This document shows, piece by piece, positions 45,402-54,505 of a DNA stretch of 64,000 nucleotides (its first letter is position 1; each line of letters begins with the position of its first letter). Position numbers and translations under genes: made by a program. The DNA comes from Hyphomicrobium sp. (GTDB lineage: Bacteria > Pseudomonadota > Alphaproteobacteria > Rhizobiales > Hyphomicrobiaceae). The notes beneath the pieces are model-generated. The model made no database searches. It was not told the DNA's origin and was given only the letters and a program-made list of their open reading frames with translations. The stretch lies in NCBI GenBank assembly GCA_021732485.1, contig JAKFUV010000001.1, positions 62,001-126,000 on the forward strand. Direction: 5' to 3'.

Positions 45402-46068
45402 TTTGCCGCAAGATGGCGGCAGCACTACCGGTTTCGACGACGCGACCGGCGTCGAGCCTCACGACGAAAGACGCCAGTCGGGCCACCTCATCGATGGCAT
45501 GAGTGACGTACACAATAGGAATCTTGAAGTCGTCCCGCATCGACTCGATGAGAGGAAATATCTCTGTCTTGCGATCCTGATCCAGCCCGGCAAGCGGCTC
45601 GTCCATCAGCAGCAAGCGCGGCGAAGCCAGCAGCGCACGCGCCAGGGCGACACGTTGCTTTTCGCCGCCCGACAGCCGCGATGGGCGGCGAGACAACAAA
45701 CTGCGAATTCCCAGGCGCTCGACAACTGGTTCCATCGCAATGCCGTTTGAGACGCGCGGAGCGAACCAACGGCCGAAGCGAAGGTTCTGCTCGACCGTGA
45801 GATGAGGAAAAAGTTGCGCGTCCTGAAAAACCAAACCAATCCGCCGTTTGTGGGAGGGCACGAAGAGCCCGCGAGCGGTATCGACCAGCACGCGGTCGCC
45901 AATTACAATGCGTCCGCTTTGCAGCCGCGTCAGTCCGGCGATGAGATTGATGATCGTTGTTTTTCCAGAGCCAGATGGTCCAAACAACGCCGTTATGCCC
46001 GCCGCCGCTTCAAATTTGGCCTCCAGCACGAACCGGCCCTGCACCAGATGAGCATCGAATTCGATCAT
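45352..46068 (-). CDS. modC: Molybdate ABC transporter ATPase ModC (short form)
   Basis: ATPase that powers molybdate uptake. The 238-residue protein has Walker A GPSGSGKT, Q-loop VFQDAQLFPH, signature LSGGEKQRVALARALLASPR and Walker B LLLMDEPLAGLD. It ends soon after the ATPase core and lacks the C-terminal molybdate-binding (TOBE) domain that longer ModC proteins carry, so feedback by bound molybdate may be absent. The end overlaps the convergent ModE-like gene by 50 bases. The ATG at 46068 is 13 bases after modB. Confidence 0.93.
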   Translation of the reverse strand: MIEFDAHLVQGRFVLEAKFEAAAGITALFGPSGSGKTTIINLIAGLTRLQSGRIVIGDRVLVDTARGLFVPSHKRRIGLVFQDAQLFPHLTVEQNLRFGRWFAPRVSNGIAMEPVVERLGIRSLLSRRPSRLSGGEKQRVALARALLASPRLLLMDEPLAGLDQDRKTEIFPLIESMRDDFKIPIVYVTHAIDEVARLASFVVRLDAGRVVETGSAAAILRQTSGARVWSARDAFPDA

Positions 46069-46081
46069 GGCGATGGCCGCC

Positions 46082-46780
46082 TCACTCGAAAACAGCGATG
46101 CGGCGCTGCACACGGCGATTGAGAAATTCCGACGTCACCAGCGCGATCAGCGCAATTGCAATTGAAATCATCGTCAGACGGAGTGCGCCCGATTCACCGC
46201 CGGGCACCTGCGTGTACGAATATATCGAAGATGCGATGGTCTGCGTTTCACCCGGAATATTCGACACGAACGTAATCGTTGCGCCAAACTCGCCAAGCGC
46301 CTTGGCGAAGCACATGATAGCGCCCGCGAGAATGCCCGGTAATGACAGCGGCAGTGTCACCAGCAGGAATGTCCAGCGACCGTTCGCGCCGAGCGTTCCG
46401 GCGGCCGCTTCGAGGCGCCGGTCTATCGATTCAAACGACAAGCGAATGGCGCGCAGCATCAGCGGAAAACCCATCACCGCGCAGGCTAAAGCGGCACCGG
46501 TCCATCGAAACGCCAAGCTGATGCCAAAATGATCAAACAGAAATGCGCCGATTGGGCCGCGCTTTCCAAATGCCAGCAACAGCATATATCCGGTCACGAC
46601 AGGCGGCAGCACCAACGGCAAGTGCAGGACGCTATCGACAATCGCCTTGCCGGGAAAGGTCAGTCGAGCGAGCGCATAAGCGGCTGCAACAGCAAATGGC
46701 AGGGCCGCGATAGTGGCCAGGAAAGCAATTCGCAAGCTGAGCTCGATTGCAACCCACTCGTTAGCCGTAAACTCGAACAT
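46082..46780 (-). CDS. modB: Molybdate ABC transporter permease ModB
   Basis: Membrane subunit of the molybdate transporter. The start at 46780 (MFEFTANEWVAIELSLRIAF) has an AAAGG ribosome-binding site; the frame is open to 46831. The 232-residue protein has five to six helices and the EAA-type motif ending in ETQTIASSIYSYTQVPGGES, which is conserved in ModB. It sits between modA and modC. Confidence 0.95.
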   Translation of the reverse strand: MFEFTANEWVAIELSLRIAFLATIAALPFAVAAAYALARLTFPGKAIVDSVLHLPLVLPPVVTGYMLLLAFGKRGPIGAFLFDHFGISLAFRWTGAALACAVMGFPLMLRAIRLSFESIDRRLEAAAGTLGANGRWTFLLVTLPLSLPGILAGAIMCFAKALGEFGATITFVSNIPGETQTIASSIYSYTQVPGGESGALRLTMISIAIALIALVTSEFLNRRVQRRIAVFE

Positions 46781-46827
46781 GCACAGCCTTTCGAGAAATA
46801 AAAGCAGGTCACAAAAGTCGCCTTGCA

Positions 46828-47664
46828 TCACTTCAAAAGTTCAAACCCTTCATGGCTGAAACGCGCTTGAGCTTCCGGCGATTTTAGAAACGTGATGAAC
46901 GCGGCCGCTGCGTCGACGCTTGTCGCGGTTGACGTCACGGCGACCGGATAGACGATCGGCACGTGTGTGTCGTCTGGAAACGTGTCGACAATTCTAACCT
47001 TTGGCTCTGACGTTGCATCGCTGCGATAGACGATCCCAAGCGGGGCTTCCCCGCGCGCAACAAGCGCCAACGCGGCGCGAACGTTCTCGGCCTGCGCTGT
47101 TTTCGTTTCGACACCGCCCCACACGCCAAGCTTCTCCAGCGCTGCTTTGCCGTATTTTCCCGCCGGCACAGCCTTGACGTCGGCCATAGCCAGCCGCTCG
47201 GCGCCAAGGGCCCCGGTCAGATCGAAGTCTTTGGCGATTTTCAATTCGATTTTAGATGCGGAAGGGGCGACCAACACCAAGGCGTTGCCCAGAAGATCGA
47301 CCCGGGTATCGGCCTTGATCAGGTTTTTTTCGGCGAGGTAATCCATCCAGTCCTGATCGGCGGAAATGAAGACGTCGGCCGGAGCCACTTGCTCGATCTG
47401 CCTGGCAAGTGCGGACGATGCGGCATAAGAAACCGAAACCTTGCGGCCCGTACCTTTCAAATAGTCGGCTGCCACAGCGTCGAGGGCGTTCTTGAGGCTG
47501 GCAGCCGCAAATACTGTGATGTCGCCGATCGCAGTTTTTTGGGCTGAACTTTGACTGGGCGCTAGGCCGAACGCCCCGATGGTCAAAATGCTCAATGCCA
47601 GCCATCGGCGGAGAAATCTTGACCCACAACTCATGTGCGATATCCGCTTTTCTGATGTCGTCAT
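46828..47664 (-). CDS. modA: Molybdate-binding protein ModA
   Basis: Periplasmic receptor for molybdate. It has an N-terminal signal peptide (RRWLALSILTIGAFGLAPSQ), then DITVFAAASLKNALDAVAAD, the family signature with the oxyanion-binding serines, and FISADQDWMDYLAEKNLIK. The 278-residue frame starts at the ATG at 47664, preceded by GAAAGGG; an in-frame ATG at 47634 also exists. Confidence 0.95.
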   Translation of the reverse strand: MTTSEKRISHMSCGSRFLRRWLALSILTIGAFGLAPSQSSAQKTAIGDITVFAAASLKNALDAVAADYLKGTGRKVSVSYAASSALARQIEQVAPADVFISADQDWMDYLAEKNLIKADTRVDLLGNALVLVAPSASKIELKIAKDFDLTGALGAERLAMADVKAVPAGKYGKAALEKLGVWGGVETKTAQAENVRAALALVARGEAPLGIVYRSDATSEPKVRIVDTFPDDTHVPIVYPVAVTSTATSVDAAAAFITFLKSPEAQARFSHEGFELLK

Positions 47665-47754
47665 CGATTTTTTGCCCTTTCGTCCGTCAAGGCGGCACTG
47701 TCAGCGCAGCGGCCTTTCATGGCACGAGCTTATGCCATGAAAATTTTCCGCGAT

Positions 47755-47770
47755 ATAGCCCGCAAGCTAT
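47755..47770. promoter_or_regulatory. Candidate Mo-box-like inverted repeat upstream of modA
   Basis: ATAGC (47755-47759) and GCTAT (47766-47770) are separated by six bases, within CGATATAGC-CCGCAA-GCTATGTTG. This loosely resembles the ModE operator (two TATA-containing half-sites with a six-base spacer). It lies about 90 bases upstream of modA. Only five base pairs are exact, so it is tentative. Confidence 0.35.
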
Positions 47771-47870
47771 GTTGCTGGCGAGATTTTTAGCGTCAGTTGG
47801 GCGACTTGCGATTAGGCACTGGGCGTCGGCCATGCATACCAGCATAAGGCTGAGCGTTCGGCCTGCGGGT

Positions 47871-48491
47871 TCATCTGCGAGATTTCCGAGGTGCCGTACT
47901 TAGAACGGCACGAAGCATTCTGACGACGCGCGATGCCGGAACCTTGCCGCCGCACTGAATATTGACCCTTGCGCCTTCAAACAGGAGAAAAACTTCATCA
48001 GCCAGAATGTCAGGATCGCGAAATTGGACGTCTCTGAATAATTTGACCAGATGATCACGCTTGCGGCTTTTGTAGGCTTCAATGACGGCGCGTCCGGGGT
48101 GTGCCGCGTGGAGTTCTACAGCAGCATTGGCCAACGGGCATCCGCGTGCAAATTTGTTCATCAACACGTCGTCGACGTGCGATATCCAAGCGCTCAGGCG
48201 CAATTCGGGGTCGCTCGGGTGAGCCTTGGTTATGCGCTGCCAGACGCCATCCCCTTCGCTTGCGAGCTGCTTCACGTAAGCCAAGATCAGCTCATCCTTG
48301 GACTTGAAATGACGGTAGAGAGTCATCTTGTTCGTCAGAGCCGCCTCGGCGATTGCATCGACGCTGACGGGATTGATGCCGCCACGGTAAAAAAGCTCAC
48401 AAGCCGCAGACAGAATACGATCCCGAGGCCGTTGGGTCGCGCGGAGACCGGGAGCAGCATTGCTTTGAGCGTTGGGCAGGGTCGCACTCAT
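47871..48491 (-). CDS. TetR-family regulator of the adjacent RND efflux genes
   Basis: A 206-residue regulator with a TetR HTH near the N-terminus: RDRILSAACELFYRGGINPV, then VDAIAEAALTNKMTLYRHFK and SKDELILAYV. The C-terminal part is the helical ligand-binding domain and includes CPLANAAVELHAAHPG. It is divergent from an RND adaptor and pump pair, with a perfect palindrome between them, so repression of both units is likely. The inducer is unknown. Confidence 0.93.
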   Translation of the reverse strand: MSATLPNAQSNAAPGLRATQRPRDRILSAACELFYRGGINPVSVDAIAEAALTNKMTLYRHFKSKDELILAYVKQLASEGDGVWQRITKAHPSDPELRLSAWISHVDDVLMNKFARGCPLANAAVELHAAHPGRAVIEAYKSRKRDHLVKLFRDVQFRDPDILADEVFLLFEGARVNIQCGGKVPASRVVRMLRAVLSTAPRKSRR

Positions 48492-48529
48492 TGTGGGTTG
48501 ACTGAAATTTTCGTGATCGGTACGGATCG

Positions 48530-48551
48530 GATGTTACTCACGAGTAACATC
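48530..48551. promoter_or_regulatory. Palindromic operator for the TetR-family regulator
   Basis: A perfect 10-base inverted repeat, GATGTTACTC (48530-48539) and GAGTAACATC (48542-48551), with a two-base spacer. It lies 39 bases upstream of the tetR-like gene and 141 bases upstream of the RND adaptor, in the only divergent space between them, where a TetR dimer would be expected to bind. Confidence 0.8.
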
Positions 48552-48691
48552 TAGCATATCATTGCTATGATGGTCATCGAAACCGTTTGCGAGATGGCGC
48601 GTTAAAATTTCTGGTCTCGCAGCCGTCACCCACCGGTCGCATTTTATGCCCGTGCCTCGCAGGGTAGCGAGCCGCAACCACTGGAGAGCGT

Positions 48692-49888
48692 ATGGTCATC
48701 ATCCGAAGTGGAGCGACGATGGCGGTCGTGGCAATCGCCAGCGTGGCGCTATCGGCTTGTGGCGACGATAAGCCGTCGGCAGCTGCCTCCGCCGCCCCGC
48801 CTGCCCCGCAGGTGACTGTGGCCAAGCCAACTCAAAAACTCGTCTCCGATCAAGACGAGTACGTTGGCCGCTTTATTGCAGTCGATTATGTGGAAATCCG
48901 CGCTCGCGTCTCTGGATATCTGGACAAGGTTGCCTTCGCCGACGGTCAACTCGTCAAGAAAAATGATCCACTTTTTACCATCGACAGGCGGCCATTCGAA
49001 GCCGCGCTGGATCAAGCCAAAGCGGCGCACGAGCAAGCGGCCGCCAACCTCGCATTCGCCGACAGTGATCTTAAACGCGGTGAAAATCTCGTGCGCGGGA
49101 CGTCGATCACGCAGCAAACGTTTGACCAGCGCATCCAGGCGAAACGCGTTGCCGAGGCGACGCTGACGGCGCAAGCTGCCGCCGTGGTTCAAGCCGATCT
49201 CAACTTGGAATATACGCAGTTGACCGCGCCGATTTCCGGCCGCATTGGCGATCGCCGTGTTTCAACGGGCAATCTGATCATCGGCGGGGCGTTCGGCACG
49301 ACGACGCTGCTCGCAACGATCGCGTCCATTGATCCCATTCGTTTTGAATTCACCATGGATGAAGCGTCGTATCTCAGTTACCTGCGCGCTGCGTCAGCCG
49401 CTGCCTCGACGACCGCCAATCGCGGAATCGTGCTGCCGGTGAAGCTCAAGCTGATTGATGAAAAGGATTTCGTGCACGAAGGCAAAATCGATTTTGTCGA
49501 CAATGCCGTCGATCGCTCATCGGGCACCATCCGAGGCCGGGCCGAGTTCGCCAACCCCGACGGCAAACTGACGCCCGGCATGTTCGGCCGGCTTCAAATC
49601 GCGACCAAAGCTCCCGAGGTCGCGCTGCTGGTGCCGGACACTGCGATCGGGACGGAACAGGTTCGCAAATTCGTGTACGCCGTCACGCCCGATAACATCG
49701 CCAATCCTAAATATGTAACGCTCGGGCCGGTCGTCGACGGCATGAGGGTCATTTCCTCTGGTCTGGACGCCGATGACATCGTCGTCGTCAACGGGTTGAT
49801 GCGCATTCGCCCGGGAGCAAAAGTGACGCCGCAAACCGCCACAGCGAACGCGACAGCATCGCAGCAGCCCGCGACGCGAACGAATTAA
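48692..49888 (+). CDS. RND efflux periplasmic adaptor (MexA/AcrA-like lipoprotein)
   Basis: Adaptor of a hydrophobe/amphiphile efflux system. It starts MVIIRSGATMAVVAIASVAL and has an SACG lipobox, so it is an acylated inner-membrane-anchored protein. The lipoyl half-motifs (VEIRARVSGYLDKVAFADGQ and LTAPISGRIGDRRVSTGNLI) flank a coiled coil rich in Gln and Ala (residues about 105-155). It is followed 28 bases later by the pump. GGAG precedes the ATG. Confidence 0.95.
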   Translation: MVIIRSGATMAVVAIASVALSACGDDKPSAAASAAPPAPQVTVAKPTQKLVSDQDEYVGRFIAVDYVEIRARVSGYLDKVAFADGQLVKKNDPLFTIDRRPFEAALDQAKAAHEQAAANLAFADSDLKRGENLVRGTSITQQTFDQRIQAKRVAEATLTAQAAAVVQADLNLEYTQLTAPISGRIGDRRVSTGNLIIGGAFGTTTLLATIASIDPIRFEFTMDEASYLSYLRAASAAASTTANRGIVLPVKLKLIDEKDFVHEGKIDFVDNAVDRSSGTIRGRAEFANPDGKLTPGMFGRLQIATKAPEVALLVPDTAIGTEQVRKFVYAVTPDNIANPKYVTLGPVVDGMRVISSGLDADDIVVVNGLMRIRPGAKVTPQTATANATASQQPATRTN

Positions 49889-49916
49889 GCACCAGTTCTA
49901 GCCACAAGGCCGACCG

Positions 49917-52900
49917 ATGCGCATGTCCCGCTTCTTCATCGATCGGCCGATTTTCGCCGCCGTGATCTCGATCGTGATCGTGATCTTCGGCGCTGTTTCG
50001 CTTGGACGGCTGCCGATCGCCCAATATCCGGAAATCGCGCCGCCCGTGATCAACGTCACGGGGCAGTACCCCGGCGCGAGTGCAGAGATCGTTGCGTCGA
50101 CCGTCGTTGCGCCCCTTGAACAGCAGATCAACGGCGTCGAGCGGATGCTGTACATCTCGTCCAATTCGACGGGCGACGGCCGCTTCTCCATCTCCGTGAC
50201 CTTCGACCTTGGCACCAACCTCGACACGGCTCAGGTGCAGGTTCAAAATCGGGTGACGACGGCACAGCCGCGGCTTCCCGCCGACGTCCGCAATATTGGC
50301 GTCACGGTCGCGAAGGCATCGCCCGACTTGATGATGGTCGTGCATATGTTTTCGCCCGACAAATCGCGCGACACATTGTTCATCTCGAATTACGCCAACA
50401 TCAACGTCGTCGATGTGTTGAGCCGCATCGAGGGCGTCGGCTCGATCACTGTCTTCGGCGGTCGCGACTATTCCATGCGCGTGTGGCTCGACCCCGACCG
50501 TCTGCAGTCGCTCGCGCTGACGGCAAACGACGTCGTGACGGCGCTGCAACGCCAAAACGTGCAAGTCGCGGCGGGCGTGCTCAATCAGCCACCGGTCGCC
50601 GCGCCAGGCGCCTTCCAGATTGCGGTCCAGACGCAGGGCCGTCTGGCCGATCCGAATGAATTCGGCGACATCGTCATCAAACAGAACACCACCTCGGTTG
50701 TGCGCATCAAAGATGTGGCGCGTGTTGAATTGGCGGCTCTCGACTACGGTATCAATTCGTATTTGGACAAGAATCCAGCTGTCGGGCTCGGAGTTTTCCA
50801 ATTGCCCGGATCGAACGCGATCGCGGCGGCGGAAAAAATCAAAACGACGATGGCTGGATTGTCGAAGGGCTTCCCGCCCGGCGTGCAGTACGCCATCGTT
50901 TATAATCCGACCGATTTCATTCAGCAGTCGGTCGACGCTGTCGTTAAGACCATCTTCGAAGCGGTGGCACTGGTGGTGCTCGTCGTCGTCATCTTCCTGC
51001 AGACGTGGCGTGCCGCCATCATTCCGATCGTTGCCATTCCGGTGTCGCTGATCGGCACATTCTTCTTGATGTCGTTGTTCGGATTCTCGTTGAATAACCT
51101 GTCGCTGTTTGGTCTCGTTTTGGCCATTGGCATCGTCGTCGACGACGCCATCGTCGTTGTCGAGAACGTCGAACGAAACATGGCGAAGGGGCTTAGTCCG
51201 CGCGATGCGTCGTATCGGACGATGGAGGAAGTCGGCGCAGCATTGGTCGCAATCGCGCTCGTGCTGACGGCCGTCTTCGTGCCGTCCGCCTTCATCACCG
51301 GAATTTCCGGCCAGTTCTATCGTCAGTTTGCACTGACCATCGCTGGCGCAACCATCATCTCTCTCATCGTATCGTTGACGCTGTCTCCGGCACTCTGCGC
51401 GCTGCTCTTGAAGCCACACAACCATGACCGCGCGCCGAACTTGCTGATGCGGCCTATCCATGCGTTTTTTCGGGCCTTCAACTGGAGTTTCGACAAACTG
51501 TCGTCGGGATACGCTTGGTTTGTCGGTCGCGTCGTGCGCCTCGCCGCAGTGATGCTGGCGATTTATCTGGGCATCCTCGCGTTTGGCTTGAATGAGTTTC
51601 GCAAAACGCCAATCGGCTTTATTCCACAGCTTGACGGCGGCTACTTGATCACCGTCACCCAACTTCCGCCTGCAGCCTCGCTGGCGAGAACCGACGAAGT
51701 CAATCGCCGTGCCGTCGAGCTTGCCTTGGACGTGCCGGGCGTTGCGCACGCGGTCAACTTGATTGGATTCTCAGGCGCAACACGCACAAATGCGTCGAAT
51801 GCCGGTGCCGTGTTCGTTGTCTTAAAACCTTTCGACGAACGCGCGAAAGACCCGCAAATGTCGGCTCCGGCCATTCAGGCGGCATTGCTGGCGAAGTTTT
51901 CCGCAATTCAGGATGCGCTCGTTCTTGTCGTAGCACCGCCGCCGGTGCGCGGGATCGGCAGTGCCGGTGGCTTTCGCATGATGGTCCAAGACAAATCCGG
52001 TGCCGGGCCGGTGGCGCTGCAAAGCGCTGTCGGGGCGATGATGGCGAAAGCGGCGCAGACGCCCGGTTTGAAACAGGTGTTCTCGCTGTTCGAAACCTCC
52101 ACGCCGCAGCTCTACCTCGACATCGACCGGATCAAAGCGCAGATGCTCGGCATCAATGTTTCTGATGTTTTCACGACTTTGCAGACGTATCTCGGTTCGG
52201 TCTACGTCAACGATTTCAATTTGCTCGGCCGCACGTTCCGCGTCACAGCGCAGGCGGATGCGTTGTATCGCCTCAACAGCAAAGATGTGTTGAAGCTCCG
52301 CGTGAGAAACGCCAGCGGCGATACCGTACCGCTCGGTTCGTTTGCGACCGTCAACGATATCTCCGGACCGGCCCGCGTGCCGCGCTTCAATTTGTATCCA
52401 GCAGCTGAATTGGATGGCGCAGCGGCTCCCGGATATTCGCAGGGCCAAGCCATCGAGGCGATGCAAAAGCTCGCCGCGGAGACGCTGCCGCAAGGCATCA
52501 GCTACGAGTGGACCGACCTTGCATTCCAGCAAATCCGCGCCGGAAACGCCGCTGTGTTCGCATTCATCCTCGGTGTTGCATTTGTCTTTCTGGTTCTCGC
52601 CGCGCAGTTCGAAAGCTTGACGCTACCGCTCGCCGTGGTGCTCATCGTGCCGATGAGTTTGGTCGCCTCGATTACCGGCGTGATCATGAGGGGACAGGAT
52701 AACAACATTCTCACACAAGTCGGCTTTATCGTCCTCATCGGGCTGGCGGCGAAGAACGCGATTTTGATCGTCGAGTTTGCCGAGCAGCTCGAGGCGGCCG
52801 GCCGCAATCGCTTTGCGGCCGCGACGGAAGCCGCGCGGCTGAGAATGCGACCGATCCTGATGACGTCGCTGGCGTTCATTCTCGGCGTCGTGCCGCTTGT

Positions 52901-53087
52901 CTGGGCTGTTGGCGCCGGCGCTGAACTCAGACAAGCGCTCGGCACGGCGGTGTTTGGCGGGATGATCGGCGTCACGGTGTTCGGATTGATTTTTACGCCC
53001 GTGTTCTACGTCATCTGCCGATGGCTGGCCGGGCTCGCGAAACGGAAACCGCAACCTGACGCCGACACGGCACAGCCTGCCGAATAG
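49917..53087 (+). CDS. RND efflux transporter (AcrB/MexB, HAE1 type)
   Basis: Proton-driven inner-membrane pump of 1,056 residues that exports drugs, detergents or other amphiphiles. The start is RMSRFFIDRPIFAAVISIVI, the standard HAE1 N-terminus. The conserved helix-4 acidic pair is seen in LFGLVLAIGIVVDDAIVVVE, and helix 10 contains GLAAKNAILIVEFAEQLEAA. Length and order of the porter loops are usual. No outer-membrane channel gene follows, so it probably uses a TolC-like protein encoded elsewhere. Confidence 0.97.
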   Translation: MRMSRFFIDRPIFAAVISIVIVIFGAVSLGRLPIAQYPEIAPPVINVTGQYPGASAEIVASTVVAPLEQQINGVERMLYISSNSTGDGRFSISVTFDLGTNLDTAQVQVQNRVTTAQPRLPADVRNIGVTVAKASPDLMMVVHMFSPDKSRDTLFISNYANINVVDVLSRIEGVGSITVFGGRDYSMRVWLDPDRLQSLALTANDVVTALQRQNVQVAAGVLNQPPVAAPGAFQIAVQTQGRLADPNEFGDIVIKQNTTSVVRIKDVARVELAALDYGINSYLDKNPAVGLGVFQLPGSNAIAAAEKIKTTMAGLSKGFPPGVQYAIVYNPTDFIQQSVDAVVKTIFEAVALVVLVVVIFLQTWRAAIIPIVAIPVSLIGTFFLMSLFGFSLNNLSLFGLVLAIGIVVDDAIVVVENVERNMAKGLSPRDASYRTMEEVGAALVAIALVLTAVFVPSAFITGISGQFYRQFALTIAGATIISLIVSLTLSPALCALLLKPHNHDRAPNLLMRPIHAFFRAFNWSFDKLSSGYAWFVGRVVRLAAVMLAIYLGILAFGLNEFRKTPIGFIPQLDGGYLITVTQLPPAASLARTDEVNRRAVELALDVPGVAHAVNLIGFSGATRTNASNAGAVFVVLKPFDERAKDPQMSAPAIQAALLAKFSAIQDALVLVVAPPPVRGIGSAGGFRMMVQDKSGAGPVALQSAVGAMMAKAAQTPGLKQVFSLFETSTPQLYLDIDRIKAQMLGINVSDVFTTLQTYLGSVYVNDFNLLGRTFRVTAQADALYRLNSKDVLKLRVRNASGDTVPLGSFATVNDISGPARVPRFNLYPAAELDGAAAPGYSQGQAIEAMQKLAAETLPQGISYEWTDLAFQQIRAGNAAVFAFILGVAFVFLVLAAQFESLTLPLAVVLIVPMSLVASITGVIMRGQDNNILTQVGFIVLIGLAAKNAILIVEFAEQLEAAGRNRFAAATEAARLRMRPILMTSLAFILGVVPLVWAVGAGAELRQALGTAVFGGMIGVTVFGLIFTPVFYVICRWLAGLAKRKPQPDADTAQPAE

Positions 53088-53157
53088 CGTGCCTCTGCGC
53101 TCATGCGTCCGCTGACCGGTACGCGCCGAATTGCAGATTTTAAATTCAGGACACGAA

Positions 53158-54450
53158 ATGGAACGTCGAGAACTTGCCGGGCACGGCGCTACGGCTGAGC
53201 CTGATCGACGGCCACCGGCCCTGACCATTTCGTTCGTTGAGTTCGTTGCCCTTGTCGCGGCCTTGACGGCGATCACGGCGCTATCGATCGACATCATGCT
53301 TCCCGCGCTGCCAGCCATCGGCACGGCGCTCGGTGTCAACAGCGAGAACGACCGGCAACTTGTTGTCATCCTCTATATGGCTGGGTTTGCCGCCGGGCAG
53401 CTCGTCTACGGCCCGCTGTCGGATCGCTTCGGACGCCGGCCCGTGCTGCTGTCCGGTCTCGCGATCTTTGTCGCAGGCACGCTCGGCGCCGTCATGGCGG
53501 GCTCGTTCGATGGCCTGCTTTTGGCGCGATTGATTCAGGGCCTCGGCGCAGCATCGCCACGCATTGTCGCAGTCGCCGTCGTCCGCGACCTCTACAGCGG
53601 CCGGCAAATGGCGCGCGTGATGTCGTTCGCGATGATGGTGTTCATCATCATCCCCGTGCTGGCACCGTCCGCAGGGCAGGCGCTGCTGCATGTCGGAGAT
53701 TGGCGCTGGACGTTTTACGCATTGCTCATTCTAGGAGTTGCTATTTCGATCTGGGCCGGGATGCGACTTCCCGAGACCAGCCGCGGATTCCAAGACGGGG
53801 CGCCGCGTCTGTCATTGTCTCAATCGTTCAAGCAAGCCGTGTTTGAATCCCAGACGATTGCATACGGTGCGGCAGGTGGGTTCATGTTTGGAAGCCTGCT
53901 CGCCTACGTGGCGAGCGCTCAGCAAATCTTCGTCGATATCTTCGACCTTGGTCAGATGTTTCCAATTGTATTTGGTGCTGTGGCGTCGGTGATGGCGGTT
54001 GCGTCGTTCATCAATGCGCGTCTGGTCGGTCGCCTCGGCATGCGTTGCGTTTCACATACTGCGCTGGCCGGCTTTCTTGTCGTCTCACTGTTGCTGGCTG
54101 CAACCGAGGCAGTGGGCATCGCCAATCTCGTGACCTTCGTCGGGCTCGTGGCAATCCTGTTTTTCTTGTTCGGCTTCATCGCGCCAAACTTCAACGCACT
54201 AGCGATGGAACCGCAGGGCGAAAATGCTGGCATGGCCTCATCCGTCATCGGCTCACTCAGCACCGCCATCGGCGCGATCGCAGGTGGTTTGATCGGCCGG
54301 TCCTTCGATGGAACCGCGTTGCCACTTGCTCTTGGCTTTGCCGGCTGCAGTTTGATCACAGTCGCGATTGTGCTTTCGGTCGACGGCCGTCGGCATTTCG
54401 CTCGGCCGAGACGTCGCGCTGCCAATGAAGTGTCCCGGCTTGATGTTTGA
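53158..54450 (+). CDS. MFS drug exporter, Bcr/CflA family
   Basis: A 430-residue, 12-helix transporter of the major facilitator superfamily. Motif A is clear in GPLSDRFGRRPVLLSGLAIF, preceded by MAGFAAGQLVY, and ALSIDIMLPALPAIGTALGV near the N-terminus is typical of Bcr/CflA members. It probably exports small drugs or amino-acid-like compounds by proton antiport. The ATG at 53158 has AGGA upstream. It lies 70 bases after the RND pump and may be co-transcribed with it under the TetR-family regulator. Confidence 0.92.
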   Translation: MERRELAGHGATAEPDRRPPALTISFVEFVALVAALTAITALSIDIMLPALPAIGTALGVNSENDRQLVVILYMAGFAAGQLVYGPLSDRFGRRPVLLSGLAIFVAGTLGAVMAGSFDGLLLARLIQGLGAASPRIVAVAVVRDLYSGRQMARVMSFAMMVFIIIPVLAPSAGQALLHVGDWRWTFYALLILGVAISIWAGMRLPETSRGFQDGAPRLSLSQSFKQAVFESQTIAYGAAGGFMFGSLLAYVASAQQIFVDIFDLGQMFPIVFGAVASVMAVASFINARLVGRLGMRCVSHTALAGFLVVSLLLAATEAVGIANLVTFVGLVAILFFLFGFIAPNFNALAMEPQGENAGMASSVIGSLSTAIGAIAGGLIGRSFDGTALPLALGFAGCSLITVAIVLSVDGRRHFARPRRRAANEVSRLDV

Positions 54451-54505
54451 TAAGCCGTGTTCGCCTCTGCGCGAGGGTAACAGCCGCTAGCGCTGCGGCG
54501 ATGGG

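Noticed and set aside
49788..51749. A 653-codon open frame on the minus strand
   Set aside because: It lies opposite the RND pump gene and has the Arg/Asp/His-rich composition of an antisense frame in GC-rich DNA.
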